A stretch of 64,000 nt of DNA from an archaeon (GCA_016432545.1 CP066694.1:930001-994000), one strand, 5' to 3'; positions 33,889-43,205 are shown, numbered from the stretch's first letter. Notes: a model not told the origin generated them from the sequence alone. Numbers and translations are program-made.

Positions 33889-34037
33889 GAATCAGAATCG
33901 GCCGACCCCCCAGATAAAGTTTCGAGGAAGCGGAATGAGTTGTGCCCGGATCCTGCGAAAGACCATGTCGAGCCTGATGGTAAACGTGCACGAGTGCGGG
34001 CTGTCCAACCTTAAATCGTAATTTGGAGGCGACATAC

Positions 34038-34580
34038 ATGTTGGGCGGGGAGCCTTCCGGGCGCTCGAGACGATGGTTAGGGGCCATCGGGAGAGGAGTT
34101 GTCGCAGCGGTCCTGCTTGGACTCTTCTCAGCGGGATATTGGGCCCTGAATCAGACCTTGGACTCGGTGACCATCCTTCACAGGGCCTTCGTCGACCTTC
34201 CGTTTTCACCTTGGAGGTTGGACGTCTGGACCTACCATGACGTGGCCTTCACCCTCCTTTGGGTTTCCTACGTGGGCTTTGCCTTGTGGGAGGCCTTGCC
34301 CTGGAGGTTCGCACAGCACCACGTTGCGAGAGCCGCAATCGCACTCTTCGGCTTCTCCGTCCTTACTGCCGGGCTCTGGCTTGCCCAAGACCTGATGAAC
34401 GCGGTACTCGTCCTGCGCAGGGGATATGTCGACTTCCCGTTCTTCTTGTCTAGGCCTGACCTTCTGGCGACCAGAGACATAGTGGAACTGCTCGTCCCTG
34501 CGGGCTTTCTTTCCTTGTTCGCTCTCAACCGAGTGGCAGGCCTCGTGCCGCGCGACCAGCAGTCCCGCCCAGGCGCTTGA
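34038..34580 (+). CDS. Four-helix membrane protein, unknown
   Basis: 180 residues from ATG 34038 (an in-frame TTG lies at 34023), about 24 bases after CTTAAATCG. Hydrophobic segments at about 18-40, 60-85, 95-120 and 145-165, with repeated short motifs L-x-R-x-FVDLPF / LRRGYVDFPFF between helices, as if arisen by internal duplication. Family not recognised. Confidence 0.75.
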   Translation: MLGGEPSGRSRRWLGAIGRGVVAAVLLGLFSAGYWALNQTLDSVTILHRAFVDLPFSPWRLDVWTYHDVAFTLLWVSYVGFALWEALPWRFAQHHVARAAIALFGFSVLTAGLWLAQDLMNAVLVLRRGYVDFPFFLSRPDLLATRDIVELLVPAGFLSLFALNRVAGLVPRDQQSRPGA

Positions 34581-34636
34581 GAAAGCTCGAGCTGGATAAT
34601 CTTAAGTGCCCCTCGAGGGCATGATGTCACGTCGTT

Positions 34637-35539
34637 TTGGCAAAGTTCACCTCGGCGCAGCAGGGCTGGAAGGAGCAGCTCGGGACGGTGATGTCCGTCG
34701 AGGTCACGAAGCTCTTCGTAGGGAAGACCAACGTCAGGAAGAGCCCCGGCGACGTCGGGGACCTGGTAGACTCGGTCAGAGAGAAGGGGATCCTAGAGCC
34801 TGTCATAGCCAGGCCGGTGGGAGGAAGGTTCGAGCTCGTAGTCGGGTCGAGGAGGTTCGAGGCGGCCAAGATTGCGGGGATCAAGAAGATCCCGGCGGTC
34901 GTCAGGCCCATGACGGACGAAGAAGCGATCATAGTCTCGCTAGTCGAGAACATCCAGAGGAGGGACATCGAGCCTGAGGAGGAGTACGACGCCATCGCCG
35001 CGCTTAGGAAGGCCAACCCGAAGGCCTACGGGACTTCAGAGCAGCTCGCAAAGGCGATCGGCAAGTCGAGGAGGTACGTCGAAGACAGGATCAATGCGGT
35101 CGAAGCGGTCAGGAACATCAGGAGGGAGTCGAGGTCAGAGATAACGGTCAAGCAGGCCCCGCTCCCGAGGGAGCGGAGAGAGGGCGTCCTTCCGGTCAAG
35201 CACGCCACCTTCCTTCACCGCGCCGAGGAGGCTCCCACTGTCCAAGAGCTTCCCAAGAGAGAGAGGGCCGCCCAGATGAAGGAGCTGGCGGAGACAATCG
35301 CACCGATGCGCAGGCCGGAGGCGGAGAGCGTGGTCAGCCACTTCGTCATGGCCCCGCAGAGGCCTGTCGAAGACATCAAGCGGGAGGTCTCCTACCTGCA
35401 CGCCGTCAAGCTCGAAGTGCTTCTCGATCCCAGGGTGGCGGAAGGCCTGAGGAGGGCCGCTGAGGAGAGGAACACCACGATGGAGGCGGTCGCGACGCTC
35501 GCCATTCACTCGTGGCTGAGACTACAGCGGTACGCATAA
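34637..35539 (+). CDS. ParB/Spo0J-like nuclease-fold protein
   Basis: 300 residues. The ParB N-terminal (CTPase) domain is clear: NVRKSP, then LVDSVREKGILEPVIARPVGGRFELVVGSRRFEAAKIAG (a GERRxxA-type box at about 70-76), then ENIQRRDIEPEEE (104-116). A KorB-like HTH region follows (QLAKAIGKSRRYVEDRI). The C-terminal ~60 residues carry a ribbon-helix-helix-like VKLEVLLDPRVAEGLRRAAEERNTTMEAVA. No ParA gene lies nearby. DNA-binding, chromosome-organisation or regulatory role inferred. Confidence 0.9.
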   Translation: MAKFTSAQQGWKEQLGTVMSVEVTKLFVGKTNVRKSPGDVGDLVDSVREKGILEPVIARPVGGRFELVVGSRRFEAAKIAGIKKIPAVVRPMTDEEAIIVSLVENIQRRDIEPEEEYDAIAALRKANPKAYGTSEQLAKAIGKSRRYVEDRINAVEAVRNIRRESRSEITVKQAPLPRERREGVLPVKHATFLHRAEEAPTVQELPKRERAAQMKELAETIAPMRRPEAESVVSHFVMAPQRPVEDIKREVSYLHAVKLEVLLDPRVAEGLRRAAEERNTTMEAVATLAIHSWLRLQRYA

Positions 35540-35584
35540 GCCAAGATTAATACGAATCAGCCGCCTGGCGGGACTGAGCGGAAT

Positions 35585-37555
35585 TTGAGCGTAGAGAAGT
35601 CGGCGACCAAGCGGAGGCTTGGGGCGATCATGTTCACGGACCTCGTAGGCTACACTTCCATGTCGTCCAGGGACGAGAGCTCTGCGCTGGAGCTCCTTGG
35701 AGAGCTGAAGGGCGTGCTGGGGTCCGTCTTTTCCAGTCACGAAGGACGCATAGTCAAGACACTCGGGGACGGCTTCCTCGTGGAGTTCGGGAGTGCGGTG
35801 GAGGCTGTGGACTGCGCCGTGGAGGTTCAGAGGAAGATGGGGAGCTTCAACGAGGGGCGCGAGCGAGATGAAGGGGTAAGGGTCAGGATAGGCATCCATG
35901 TGGGCGACATCGTGCACTCTGACGGAGATGTGCTTGGGGACGCCGTCAACATCGCCTCGCGGGTAGAGCCGCTGGCCGAGCCCGGCGGAATCTGCATCAC
36001 TCGCCAGGTCGTGGACCAGATTGCAGGGAAAGTGAAGTGGCAGATCACCCCGATGGGCGAGAGGACGCTCAGGAGTCTCCCCGGCCCTATGGAGGTCTTC
36101 AAGGTCTTGGCGCAGCCCGCAGAGAGAGCAGGGAGGCCTGGAGGCATCCTCGACCCTCACCGGGTGGCGATACTCCCGTTCTCGAACCTCAGCCCCGACC
36201 CGAACGACCGCTACTTCGCGGACGGGATGACCGAGGAACTGATCTCGACTGTCTCGAAGATCAGCGGGCTCAACGTGATCTCCAGAGCCTCTGCGATGAA
36301 GTACAGGGACACGACCCTCCCGATGGACCAGGTCGGCAGAGAGCTCCGGGTGGGGGCCATACTGGAAGGGAGCGTAAGGAAGGCGGGGAACAAGGTCAGG
36401 ATCGCGGCGCAGCTCCTGGAGGTGGACATGGACAGATACGTCTGGTCACAGAGCTACGACAGGGACTTGACTGACATCCTCGACGTTCAGGAGGAGATTG
36501 CGAAGCAGGTCGCGGAGGGGCTGAAGCTCAAGCTCCTGAACAAGGACGTGCAGGTCCTGGAGAAGAGGTCCACTTCGAATGCGGAGGCGTACACCCTCTA
36601 TCTCAAGGGGAGGTTCTACTGGGGAGAGAGGACGCTGGAGGGGACGCAGAAGGCGGTCAAGTACTTCGAGGAGGCGGTCAGGCTCGACCCCAAGTTCGCA
36701 TCGGCATATTCCGGGCTCGCCGACTGCTACCTGATCTTCGCGGACTACGGGTGGATGGCGCCTGCCGCGGCCGGTGACCGGGCTAGGGACTACGCTCTGA
36801 AGGCTCTCGAGTTGGACGACTCGCTGGCAGAGGCGCACGCGTCGCTCGGACTGATGCTCGTCAACCACTCCTGGGACTTTGCGACGGGCGAGCGGGAGCT
36901 CAGAAAGGCCCTGGAACTGAACCCCAATTATGGGCAGGCCTTCCACTGGTACGGGACTACTCTGATGTTTCAGGGACGCAACGAAGAGGCACTCAAGCTG
37001 ATCGAGAAGGCCATGGAGTTGGACCCGTTTTCGGTCATCCTTGCCCAGTCGAGAGGCGTCTGTCTCTTCAGGCTAGGGAAGCTGGAAGAAGCCTTCGAAC
37101 AGTTCAGCGAGGTGAAGAAGGAGAGCCCCGGGTTGCCGTCGATTGACTTTTGGCTTTCGCTGGTCCTGTCGAAACAGTCCAGGTTCGTTGAGGCGATAGA
37201 GGCTTCGAAGCACGAGATAGCGGCAAATGGCAACGAGCCCGGGGCGAAGCTCGATCTTGCGTTCATCTACACGTTGGCTGGAAATGGGGACGAGGCGAAG
37301 AGGATCCTCGACGAAGTGATGGCACTGAAAGACGTGTATGTGTCTCCGACCTCGTTGGGGATTGCGTTGCTGGGCCTCGGCAAGGACGACGAGGCCTTCG
37401 GTTTCCTGGAGAAGGCTGCCACAGAGCATGACTCCAATCTGCTCTACTTCCGTTCGCTGCCTCCATACGAGGCCTTCAGGAAGGGAGCCCGCTGGCAGGA
37501 GCTTGAGAGGAAGATCGGTCTCTCCTCGGGGCCGGCTGTCAGCTCACGTACCTGA
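35585..37555 (+). CDS. Class III nucleotidyl cyclase with TolB-like and TPR domains (paralogue)
   Basis: 656 residues, same domain order as the gene at 30818. The catalytic set is again complete: D19, K58, D62, D119, N122, R126. TolB-like domain near 200-325 (VAILPFSNLSPDPNDRYFADGMTEEL), then TPR units (NAEAYTLYLKGRFYWGER..., EAYSGLADCYLI-type repeats) to the end. Starts at TTG 35585, about 34 bases after GATTAATACG. The two copies differ most in the TPR tail, so they may answer to different partners. Confidence 0.94.
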   Translation: MSVEKSATKRRLGAIMFTDLVGYTSMSSRDESSALELLGELKGVLGSVFSSHEGRIVKTLGDGFLVEFGSAVEAVDCAVEVQRKMGSFNEGRERDEGVRVRIGIHVGDIVHSDGDVLGDAVNIASRVEPLAEPGGICITRQVVDQIAGKVKWQITPMGERTLRSLPGPMEVFKVLAQPAERAGRPGGILDPHRVAILPFSNLSPDPNDRYFADGMTEELISTVSKISGLNVISRASAMKYRDTTLPMDQVGRELRVGAILEGSVRKAGNKVRIAAQLLEVDMDRYVWSQSYDRDLTDILDVQEEIAKQVAEGLKLKLLNKDVQVLEKRSTSNAEAYTLYLKGRFYWGERTLEGTQKAVKYFEEAVRLDPKFASAYSGLADCYLIFADYGWMAPAAAGDRARDYALKALELDDSLAEAHASLGLMLVNHSWDFATGERELRKALELNPNYGQAFHWYGTTLMFQGRNEEALKLIEKAMELDPFSVILAQSRGVCLFRLGKLEEAFEQFSEVKKESPGLPSIDFWLSLVLSKQSRFVEAIEASKHEIAANGNEPGAKLDLAFIYTLAGNGDEAKRILDEVMALKDVYVSPTSLGIALLGLGKDDEAFGFLEKAATEHDSNLLYFRSLPPYEAFRKGARWQELERKIGLSSGPAVSSRT

Positions 37556-38303
37556 TCGTCCAGAAGTCCGAGGAGAGGCTCGTCCTGGTGACGTATCGGT
37601 ATGGCATCGTGAAGTATCCCTTCAGCCCGTAGCCGGGCCCCCAGGAGTTCCTGACTATCAGCCTCCTCTTGCGGTGCTCGTACCCGACGGCCATCACCGC
37701 GTGTCTCCCAAGGCGCCCCTCGTGGGCCCTCGGCATGTCGAGGCGTCCAGTGTCCCACACCACGTCTCTGAAGAGGTCGTGGGCAACGAAGCCGAAGACG
37801 AAGGGATGCCCCTCGGCCAGGCAGGCCCTGAGCTCTCGAACCTCGGGCTGTAGCCGGCGGTACTCCATGGCCTTGTGCCTTAGCGCCTTCTCGTAGCAGG
37901 CCTTGGGAGGCTTCTTGTCGAAGTTCTTCTCTGTGTACGGCCAGAGGCTCTCTGGACAGACGCCAAGCTTGTGGACCGACTTTATCGCGTCCCTCACAGA
38001 GACGCCAGTGTCTCGCCGCGTGGTTTTTTCGATGGCTCTGGCGTTGTAGAATAGGAAGAGCCGTGAGGGGGAAATGGAGCGGGTCTGGCTTTCTCTCATG
38101 AGCTCGAAGCGGACCGCGCCCGCGACCGCGTTCGCCGTGCAGCTGTCGAGGCTCTCCTGGCTGTACACGGGAGGACACTGAGGCCGGAGGTCGACATTTT
38201 CTGGGAGGGCGCTTAGTGCCTGAGAGTCGGCCGAGTATGACCAGTCTCTTTTGTCGTCGGAGTCCTCGCGGCACCCGAATCCGTATCTCTGTTCGGCTGG
38301 CAC
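37539..38303 (-). CDS. Papain-like (C1) cysteine protease, no signal peptide
   Basis: 254 residues. The C1 catalytic set is present: Q49 and C55 in VYSQESLDSCTANAV, H201 in GRHAVMAVGY, N219 in VRNSWGPGYGLKGYF. The usual signal peptide and long propeptide are missing, so it should be cytosolic or a short-prodomain form, as in archaeal C1A homologues. GTG 38303 lies about 26 bases from TATTTTATCG. Its 3' end overlaps the cyclase gene by 17 bases. Confidence 0.9.
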   Translation of the reverse strand: MPAEQRYGFGCREDSDDKRDWSYSADSQALSALPENVDLRPQCPPVYSQESLDSCTANAVAGAVRFELMRESQTRSISPSRLFLFYNARAIEKTTRRDTGVSVRDAIKSVHKLGVCPESLWPYTEKNFDKKPPKACYEKALRHKAMEYRRLQPEVRELRACLAEGHPFVFGFVAHDLFRDVVWDTGRLDMPRAHEGRLGRHAVMAVGYEHRKRRLIVRNSWGPGYGLKGYFTMPYRYVTRTSLSSDFWTIRYVS

Positions 38304-38350
38304 CGTCCTCCGAGCGCGAGGTAGAGTATTTTATCGTTCGGACCGCAGTG

Positions 38351-38821
38351 CTAGGCAGAAGTCTCGACCGCTTCGGTCCAAGCATCCGCCAGCTCGTCGC
38401 GCCTGGGCCTGTAGACGACGGCGAAGAAGTCCTCCTTGGACTTCAGGGTCTGCTGGTCGAAACCCTTGACGTAGTCCAGGGCCTCCTTCCATGCCTTTGG
38501 GAAGTATCCTCCGAACCTGGCCTTGACCTGCTTCTCGAAAGCGGCCTCGTCCTGGACCTCGCTCCCTATCGTGAAGAAGAGTTTCTTTCCTGGGGCGCGG
38601 TATGCCATGTCGTCTCCGAGGGCATATGTCCCCTCTTCTGGACTTGCCCCTCCGGAGGACTTTCCGGTCTTGCTCCCTCCTCCCTTGAATCCACGTCTGG
38701 CGGCTGCGACGAAGATTGCCCTGTTGAGGCCCCAGGAGTGCGCGGACTCCAAGGGCATGCCCAGAGTTAGGGCCCGAGCGGCCTGAAGGAGAGCGAAGAC
38801 TTGGAAGCGCTTGACGACCAA
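38351..38821 (-). CDS. Small protein, unknown, last gene of redox operon
   Basis: 156 residues, starts at TTG 38821 with GAGGT five bases upstream. A helical N-terminus is followed by a Gly/Ser/Lys-rich linker (KGGGSKTGKSSGG) and a helical C-terminal domain with FGGYFPKAWKEALDYVKGFD. Not recognised. It follows the thioredoxin-like gene by 11 bases. Confidence 0.68.
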   Translation of the reverse strand: MVVKRFQVFALLQAARALTLGMPLESAHSWGLNRAIFVAAARRGFKGGGSKTGKSSGGASPEEGTYALGDDMAYRAPGKKLFFTIGSEVQDEAAFEKQVKARFGGYFPKAWKEALDYVKGFDQQTLKSKEDFFAVVYRPRRDELADAWTEAVETSA

Positions 38822-38832
38822 GCTACCTCACC

Positions 38833-39378
38833 TCACTGAGGCTTGTACGAGAACCACTTGATGCTGCACCCGAAGGGCCTCGTGTCCGGGACTCGGACTT
38901 CTCTTCCGGCGACCAGGTCGTCGAGAGCGTTCCTCAGGTCGTGCGTGGTCGTCTTCGACGGGTCTCGCGAGTCGTCGACGCGTCCCCTGTATCTCAGGAC
39001 GCGGCCCTTGTCGAAGGCGAAGACGTGAGGCGTGCAGACCGCGCCGTAGGCCTCGGCGACCTTCTGAGGCTCGTCTCTCAGGAAGGGGAAGTTGTACCCC
39101 TTGTCCTTGGCGCGGCTGACCATGTGGGGGAAGTCGTCCTCGGGGTAGGCCTTCTCGTCGTTGGAGTTGATCGCCACGAATTGCACCCCCTTGGAGGCAT
39201 AGTCGGATTGTATCGCGACAAGGCGTCCCTCGAAATCTCGAACATATGGGCAGTGAACACAGGAGAATAGCACCACCAGCACGGGACTTTGAAACGAAGA
39301 CAGGGAGTGCTGTCTGCCGTCCACGCCAGGGAGGTCAAAGTCTGGCGCTGTCGCGCCAAGCGGAATTGTAGGCATCAT
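38833..39378 (-). CDS. Thioredoxin-like/peroxiredoxin-family protein
   Basis: 181 residues from ATG 39378, which overlaps the preceding stop (ATGA). Thioredoxin fold of the AhpC/TSA branch: ATAPDFDLPGVDG, LFSCVHCPYVRDFEGRL (C-V-H-C), FVAINSNDEKAYPEDDFPHM, then TPHVFAFDKGRVLRYRGRVDD. This matches the cytosolic 'thioredoxin family protein' group found with other redox genes. Substrate unknown. Confidence 0.9.
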   Translation of the reverse strand: MMPTIPLGATAPDFDLPGVDGRQHSLSSFQSPVLVVLFSCVHCPYVRDFEGRLVAIQSDYASKGVQFVAINSNDEKAYPEDDFPHMVSRAKDKGYNFPFLRDEPQKVAEAYGAVCTPHVFAFDKGRVLRYRGRVDDSRDPSKTTTHDLRNALDDLVAGREVRVPDTRPFGCSIKWFSYKPQ

Positions 39379-40019
39379 GACTTCTTCCTCCGCTTTGGCG
39401 GCTCTTGATAATTCTGTCGCCATGGGAGCCTGCTCCCTCCATCGTCCCCAGGATGGAGGTCGTCCACGACCTTCTCCAGAGTCTCCATTGCCGTTTCGAC
39501 AGACCTAGAGACCCTTCGGAAACCAATCAGTTTCGGGCATCTCGACCAGACCATCAGGACCTTCGCGTGCGAGCCCTTCTCGGTGTGGATTTCGTCAGTG
39601 TAGACAAGGAGCTTTGCCTCTAGTTCCTTGGCCGCGTCCCTGAACTGCCCCGGCTTCGAGTGAAGCTTGTCCATGCGGACCTCGCCCCGCTCCTCGACGA
39701 GGGCCAGAAGCCTGCGACCGTCCGCCCGCAGGTTCCCCATCTGCCAGTCCGCCCTCGACGTCGCCACAGCCAAGAAGTCAGACCAGAGTCTCCGGTGGAG
39801 GTAGGTCACCTTCCCGGAGACGAGGCGCGTCACTAGCACGTCCGGGTTCGCCTCCAGATCGTTCAGCTCGTTGTATATCTTGAGGGAGTCCCTATGCCCC
39901 CACCAGGAGCCGGTCACTGAAGGTCCTCCGACCATCCTGACTGCGCTGGGGAGTTCCTTATCCGAGAGCATGATGAGCCCCTTTGACTCGAGGGAGGCGA
40001 GAAGGCGCTTCGAGGTCAA
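39375..40019 (-). CDS. Winged-helix-like DNA-binding protein, unknown
   Basis: 214 residues. SKRLLASLESKGLIMLSDKELP at the N-terminus and a central HTH-like GEVRMDKLHSKPGQFRDAAKELEAKLLVYTDEI suggest winged helices, in the manner of AlkZ-like (HTH_42) proteins, but their full signature is absent. The C-terminus is basic (PPKRRKKS). It overlaps both neighbours by four bases: nitroreductase upstream, thioredoxin-like downstream. Confidence 0.65.
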   Translation of the reverse strand: MTSKRLLASLESKGLIMLSDKELPSAVRMVGGPSVTGSWWGHRDSLKIYNELNDLEANPDVLVTRLVSGKVTYLHRRLWSDFLAVATSRADWQMGNLRADGRRLLALVEERGEVRMDKLHSKPGQFRDAAKELEAKLLVYTDEIHTEKGSHAKVLMVWSRCPKLIGFRRVSRSVETAMETLEKVVDDLHPGDDGGSRLPWRQNYQEPPKRRKKS

Positions 40020-40534
40020 GGCTGGAGCGAGCTCAGGCTGCCCCCGAACTTCTCGAGGAAGGCCACCTCTGCGAGCGGCTTGCGGTTCTTCCTGCCGAGG
40101 AGCTTCTTCTTCGGGTAGCCGAAGCCGACTGCGATCGTAGGACTGAGGTCTTCAGGGACTCCGAAGTCGCGCGCTATCTCGGGGGCCTTCAGTCCGGTGA
40201 AGACGCCAGAGCCGACCCCGTTGTCCCATGCGGTCAGCTGCATGTCCTGGACTGCTCTTCCAGCGTCAATCATGTGATAGGACTTCTTGGGGTCAGTGCA
40301 GACCACAACCGCGAAGTTCGAGCCCGCGACCCAGCCTCCCCACGAGCTGTCCTCCCCGAGCGTCTTGAGGCTCTTTGGGTCCTGGAGAAGGATGAAGCGC
40401 CAGTGTTGCGAATTGGTCCCGCTCTGCGTCAGGCGTGCAGCTTCAAGGACTGCTAATTTGACTGCGGCGGGAACAGGGAGGTCTGAGAATTCTCTGATGT
40501 CGAGCTTTGTCTTGACAGCTTCGGTAGCGTGCAT
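40016..40534 (-). CDS. Nitroreductase-family flavoprotein
   Basis: 172 residues. FMN-binding signatures: AARLTQSGTNSQHWRFILLQD near the N-terminus and DAGRAVQDMQLTAWDNGVGSG in the middle, ending VGFGYPKKK. Reduces nitro or quinone-type substrates with NAD(P)H; substrate unknown. ATG 40534 is about 26 bases from GTTTAAC. First gene of a four-gene operon (nitroreductase, winged helix, thioredoxin-like, unknown). Confidence 0.9.
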   Translation of the reverse strand: MHATEAVKTKLDIREFSDLPVPAAVKLAVLEAARLTQSGTNSQHWRFILLQDPKSLKTLGEDSSWGGWVAGSNFAVVVCTDPKKSYHMIDAGRAVQDMQLTAWDNGVGSGVFTGLKAPEIARDFGVPEDLSPTIAVGFGYPKKKLLGRKNRKPLAEVAFLEKFGGSLSSLQP

Positions 40535-40575
40535 GGGCCTGTCGTCGTTTCAGGGCCTGTTAAACTGTCCGTAAG

Positions 40576-40580
40576 AAAAA
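40576..40580 (-). terminator. Short T-run, possible terminator
   Basis: Five A on the plus strand give UUUUU on the minus-strand transcript, 42 bases after the stop of the glyoxalase-fold gene and just before the promoter of the nitroreductase operon. Archaeal terminators are often simple T-runs. Confidence 0.35.
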
Positions 40581-40621
40581 CGAGGAGAGGCCGCTCGTTG
40601 GCGGCCTGCACTGGCGCGGAC

Positions 40622-41005
40622 CTACATCTTCTGCGCTGACTGCCAGAGGCCTATGACGTTGCCCTCTGTGTCCTTGAAGTAGGCAGACCAGCCGATGTTG
40701 CCCACCGCGGACTTCTGACCCACGACAGAGCCGCCGAGCTTCTTGATCATATCCAGCTTGGCGTCGATGTCGTCGACCTTGAGGGTCACTGTCGGGACGG
40801 ACAGGGGGCCCGTCCTCTTGCCCAGGCCGCCGTTGATCGAGCCCGGAGAGGTAGGGGTTCCGTTCTGGTCGGATGGAGTCGTGCCGACCAGGAAGTAACC
40901 TGAGTTCTCCCAGTCGTTCAGCTGCCACCCGAAGGCCTTGGCGTAGAAGTCCTTTGCGCGGTTGGTGTCGTCCGCGGGTATTTCGAAGTGAACTACGCTG
41001 TCCAT
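40622..41005 (-). CDS. Glyoxalase/VOC-fold protein
   Basis: 127 residues, one vicinal-oxygen-chelate module pair: VVHFEIPADDTNRAKDFYAKAFGWQL and, in the second half, YFKDTEGNVIGLWQ. The divalent-metal His/Glu positions are plausible (H6, E8 and the final DTEGN region). Substrate unknown. The box CGTTAAATAC lies about 27 bases before the ATG. Confidence 0.88.
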   Translation of the reverse strand: MDSVVHFEIPADDTNRAKDFYAKAFGWQLNDWENSGYFLVGTTPSDQNGTPTSPGSINGGLGKRTGPLSVPTVTLKVDDIDAKLDMIKKLGGSVVGQKSAVGNIGWSAYFKDTEGNVIGLWQSAQKM

Positions 41006-41048
41006 TTCGGGACAGGTGAAGGTCGCCCTGTATTTAACGAAAGGGCGG

Positions 41049-42038
41049 CTAGTCGCCTATGCTCAAGTCGGGTGCATTCAGGAGGACTGCCTCGATCCTC
41101 CCCATGATTCCCTCGGTCAGGGCCGGGACGAAGTCAAGGGACGCCATGTTCTCTTTCACCTGCTCCGGTTTGGTCGCGCCCGTGATGACTGTGCTGACGT
41201 TCTTGTTGCTCCTCGCCCATGCTAGTCCGAGCTGCGCCATGGTGCAGCCCAGCTCCTTCGCGATCGGCTGAAGCTTGGCTATCTTCTGTACGTTCTGCGG
41301 AGTGATGACGCTCTCCTGGAGCCACGCGTACCCCTTCAAGGTCGCGCGCGACCCTTCTGGGAGGCCGTTCGCGTACTTGCCCGTAAGGAGGCCCGAGGCG
41401 AGGGGGCTCCATGTGGTCGTCCCGAGACCGATCTCTCTGTAGAGCGGGAGGTACTCTTTCTCGACCCTGTCGCGGTGGAGCATGTTGTACTGCGGCTGCT
41501 CCATCTGAGGCGGGTTCAGGCCCAGCCGGGTGGCGATCCCGTGGGCCCTCATGATGTCGGCGGCGCTCCACTCGGAGGTCCCCCAGTACATGATCTTGCC
41601 CTGGTGGATGAGGTCATCCATGGCGCGGACCGTCTCCTCGATGGGAGTGTTCGCGTCCGGCCTGTGGCAGAAGTAGAGGTCGAAGTAGTCGAGCTGCATC
41701 CGCTTGAGCGAGTTCCTGCAGGCCTCGGAGATGTGCTTCCTCGAGAGCCCTTCGTTGTTGGGCCCCTTGCCGCTCCAACCGCCCCAGAAGACCTTGCTCG
41801 AGACGACTACGTCCTCGCGCCTCCAGCCCAGCTTCTTGATGACGTTGCCCATCACGATCTCGGCGTTCCCCCTCGCGTAGGCCTCCGCGTTGTCGAAGAA
41901 GTTGACACCGGCCTCGTAGGCTGCCGACATGCACTCCGTCGCGGCGCCCTCCCCGACCTGTCCCCCGTACGTTACCCAGGCCCCGAGGGAGAGCTCGCTG
42001 ACCTTGAGTCCTGCGCTGCCTAGCCTGTTGTAGTTCAA
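41049..42038 (-). CDS. Aldo/keto reductase
   Basis: 329 residues, NADP-dependent (alpha/beta)8 barrel of the K+-channel beta-subunit-like branch. Catalytic D49, Y54 ([14 protein letters not shown]), K82 (VVSSKVFWG) and H (FCHRPD) are in place. The C-terminal [16 protein letters not shown] binds the cofactor phosphate. Starts at TTG 42038, divergent from the membrane-protein gene. Confidence 0.94.
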   Translation of the reverse strand: MNYNRLGSAGLKVSELSLGAWVTYGGQVGEGAATECMSAAYEAGVNFFDNAEAYARGNAEIVMGNVIKKLGWRREDVVVSSKVFWGGWSGKGPNNEGLSRKHISEACRNSLKRMQLDYFDLYFCHRPDANTPIEETVRAMDDLIHQGKIMYWGTSEWSAADIMRAHGIATRLGLNPPQMEQPQYNMLHRDRVEKEYLPLYREIGLGTTTWSPLASGLLTGKYANGLPEGSRATLKGYAWLQESVITPQNVQKIAKLQPIAKELGCTMAQLGLAWARSNKNVSTVITGATKPEQVKENMASLDFVPALTEGIMGRIEAVLLNAPDLSIGD

Positions 42039-42131
42039 TCGGTGCGCCCGAGGGCCGTCCAGCCCGCTATTAGGATGATTCCTGAGCGGCGACGCGAAGC
42101 GTTATTATCGCGAGCAGGGCTTCGCCGGGCA

Positions 42132-43199
42132 TTGGCGACGTCGCCGATCACCTTCCCCGACCTGATTCTTCTTGTGGTGACGGTCACTGCCGCGGTCGTA
42201 GCCGCAAGGGTCCTCTGGAACCTCGCCTCATCTAGGCACCGCAGGGCCTACGGCAGGCCCGTCAGGTACGTCTTCCTATTTGCGACGGTGGTCGGACTAG
42301 CCCTACCCTGGGACGAGACCGTCGGCCTCATCGGCGCGCTGCTGTCGAGCGTGGTCCTTCTCCTCCTGGCCTCGGCGTACTCGCTCCTCGGGTGGAGGAC
42401 CAGCAGGTCAAGGTCGCTGGCCCTGGTCTGGATCCCGCGGGAGGCGATGCGGGACTGGTTCCTCTACCTCTCGGTCGGGGCGGGGGTGATCGGGGTCGTG
42501 ACCACCCTGATCTCGCTCGCGGCGAGCCCGTTCTTGGGGCTCAGCCTGAGTTCGTACGTCCCGCTCGCCTTCGACACGGTGTCGATACTGTCGGCCCTCC
42601 TCGAGTTCACGGTCTACGTCCCGTCGTACAACCACATCTTCGCCCTGATCTACGACTTCATCGTCCACACGAGGAGGATCGCACCCGACTCGGGGGAGCC
42701 GTTCCTCGACGACCTCGACTTCAAGAGGGTCACCGAGGGGAGCCACTACACGGACTTCGAGGTCAGGGACGCGCTGGAGTTCCTTGTCAGGAGGGGCTTC
42801 GCCTCGAAGATCTCGCCGGTCCCGGTCGCGCGGGTCGTGTTCAAGATAGGCCGGTACGGGCTGAGATACCTGAAGTCTGTCTGGGAGGAGGTCTACTTCT
42901 CCATGGACAGGGAGAGGGCGCAGATCGAGTCGAGGATGCTCTACCTCAGGGAGAAGCTCAGGTATTCTTCGAACATAGACAGGGAGCTGGAGAGGCGCGT
43001 CAGGGACGAGCTGGTTGACTTCCGGAGGAACATCGACGACCTCAGCGCCTACGGAATCTTGCTTGGCGACTCGGGCAGGGCCACCCTGCTTGAGAAGCTC
43101 TCAGATCTCGAGAGGGTACTGACCAACGCAATCGGGGAGAAGGCGAGGGCCAAGGAAGAGAAGCGGAAGGCTGCCCGTGAGGAAGGCCCGGGGATCTGA
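42132..43199 (+). CDS. Membrane protein with wHTH and coiled-coil tail
   Basis: 355 residues from TTG 42132, about 26 bases after TTATTATCG (42102-42110). Five or so hydrophobic segments fill residues 8-185. A cytosolic winged-helix-like region follows (RVTEGSHYTDFEVRDALEFLVRRGFASKI), then a long charged coiled coil (280-355) ending in a basic tail. It could link membrane state to DNA or to a partner; this is inference. Confidence 0.75.
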   Translation: MATSPITFPDLILLVVTVTAAVVAARVLWNLASSRHRRAYGRPVRYVFLFATVVGLALPWDETVGLIGALLSSVVLLLLASAYSLLGWRTSRSRSLALVWIPREAMRDWFLYLSVGAGVIGVVTTLISLAASPFLGLSLSSYVPLAFDTVSILSALLEFTVYVPSYNHIFALIYDFIVHTRRIAPDSGEPFLDDLDFKRVTEGSHYTDFEVRDALEFLVRRGFASKISPVPVARVVFKIGRYGLRYLKSVWEEVYFSMDRERAQIESRMLYLREKLRYSSNIDRELERRVRDELVDFRRNIDDLSAYGILLGDSGRATLLEKLSDLERVLTNAIGEKARAKEEKRKAAREEGPGI

Positions 43200-43205
43200 C
43201 CGCGG

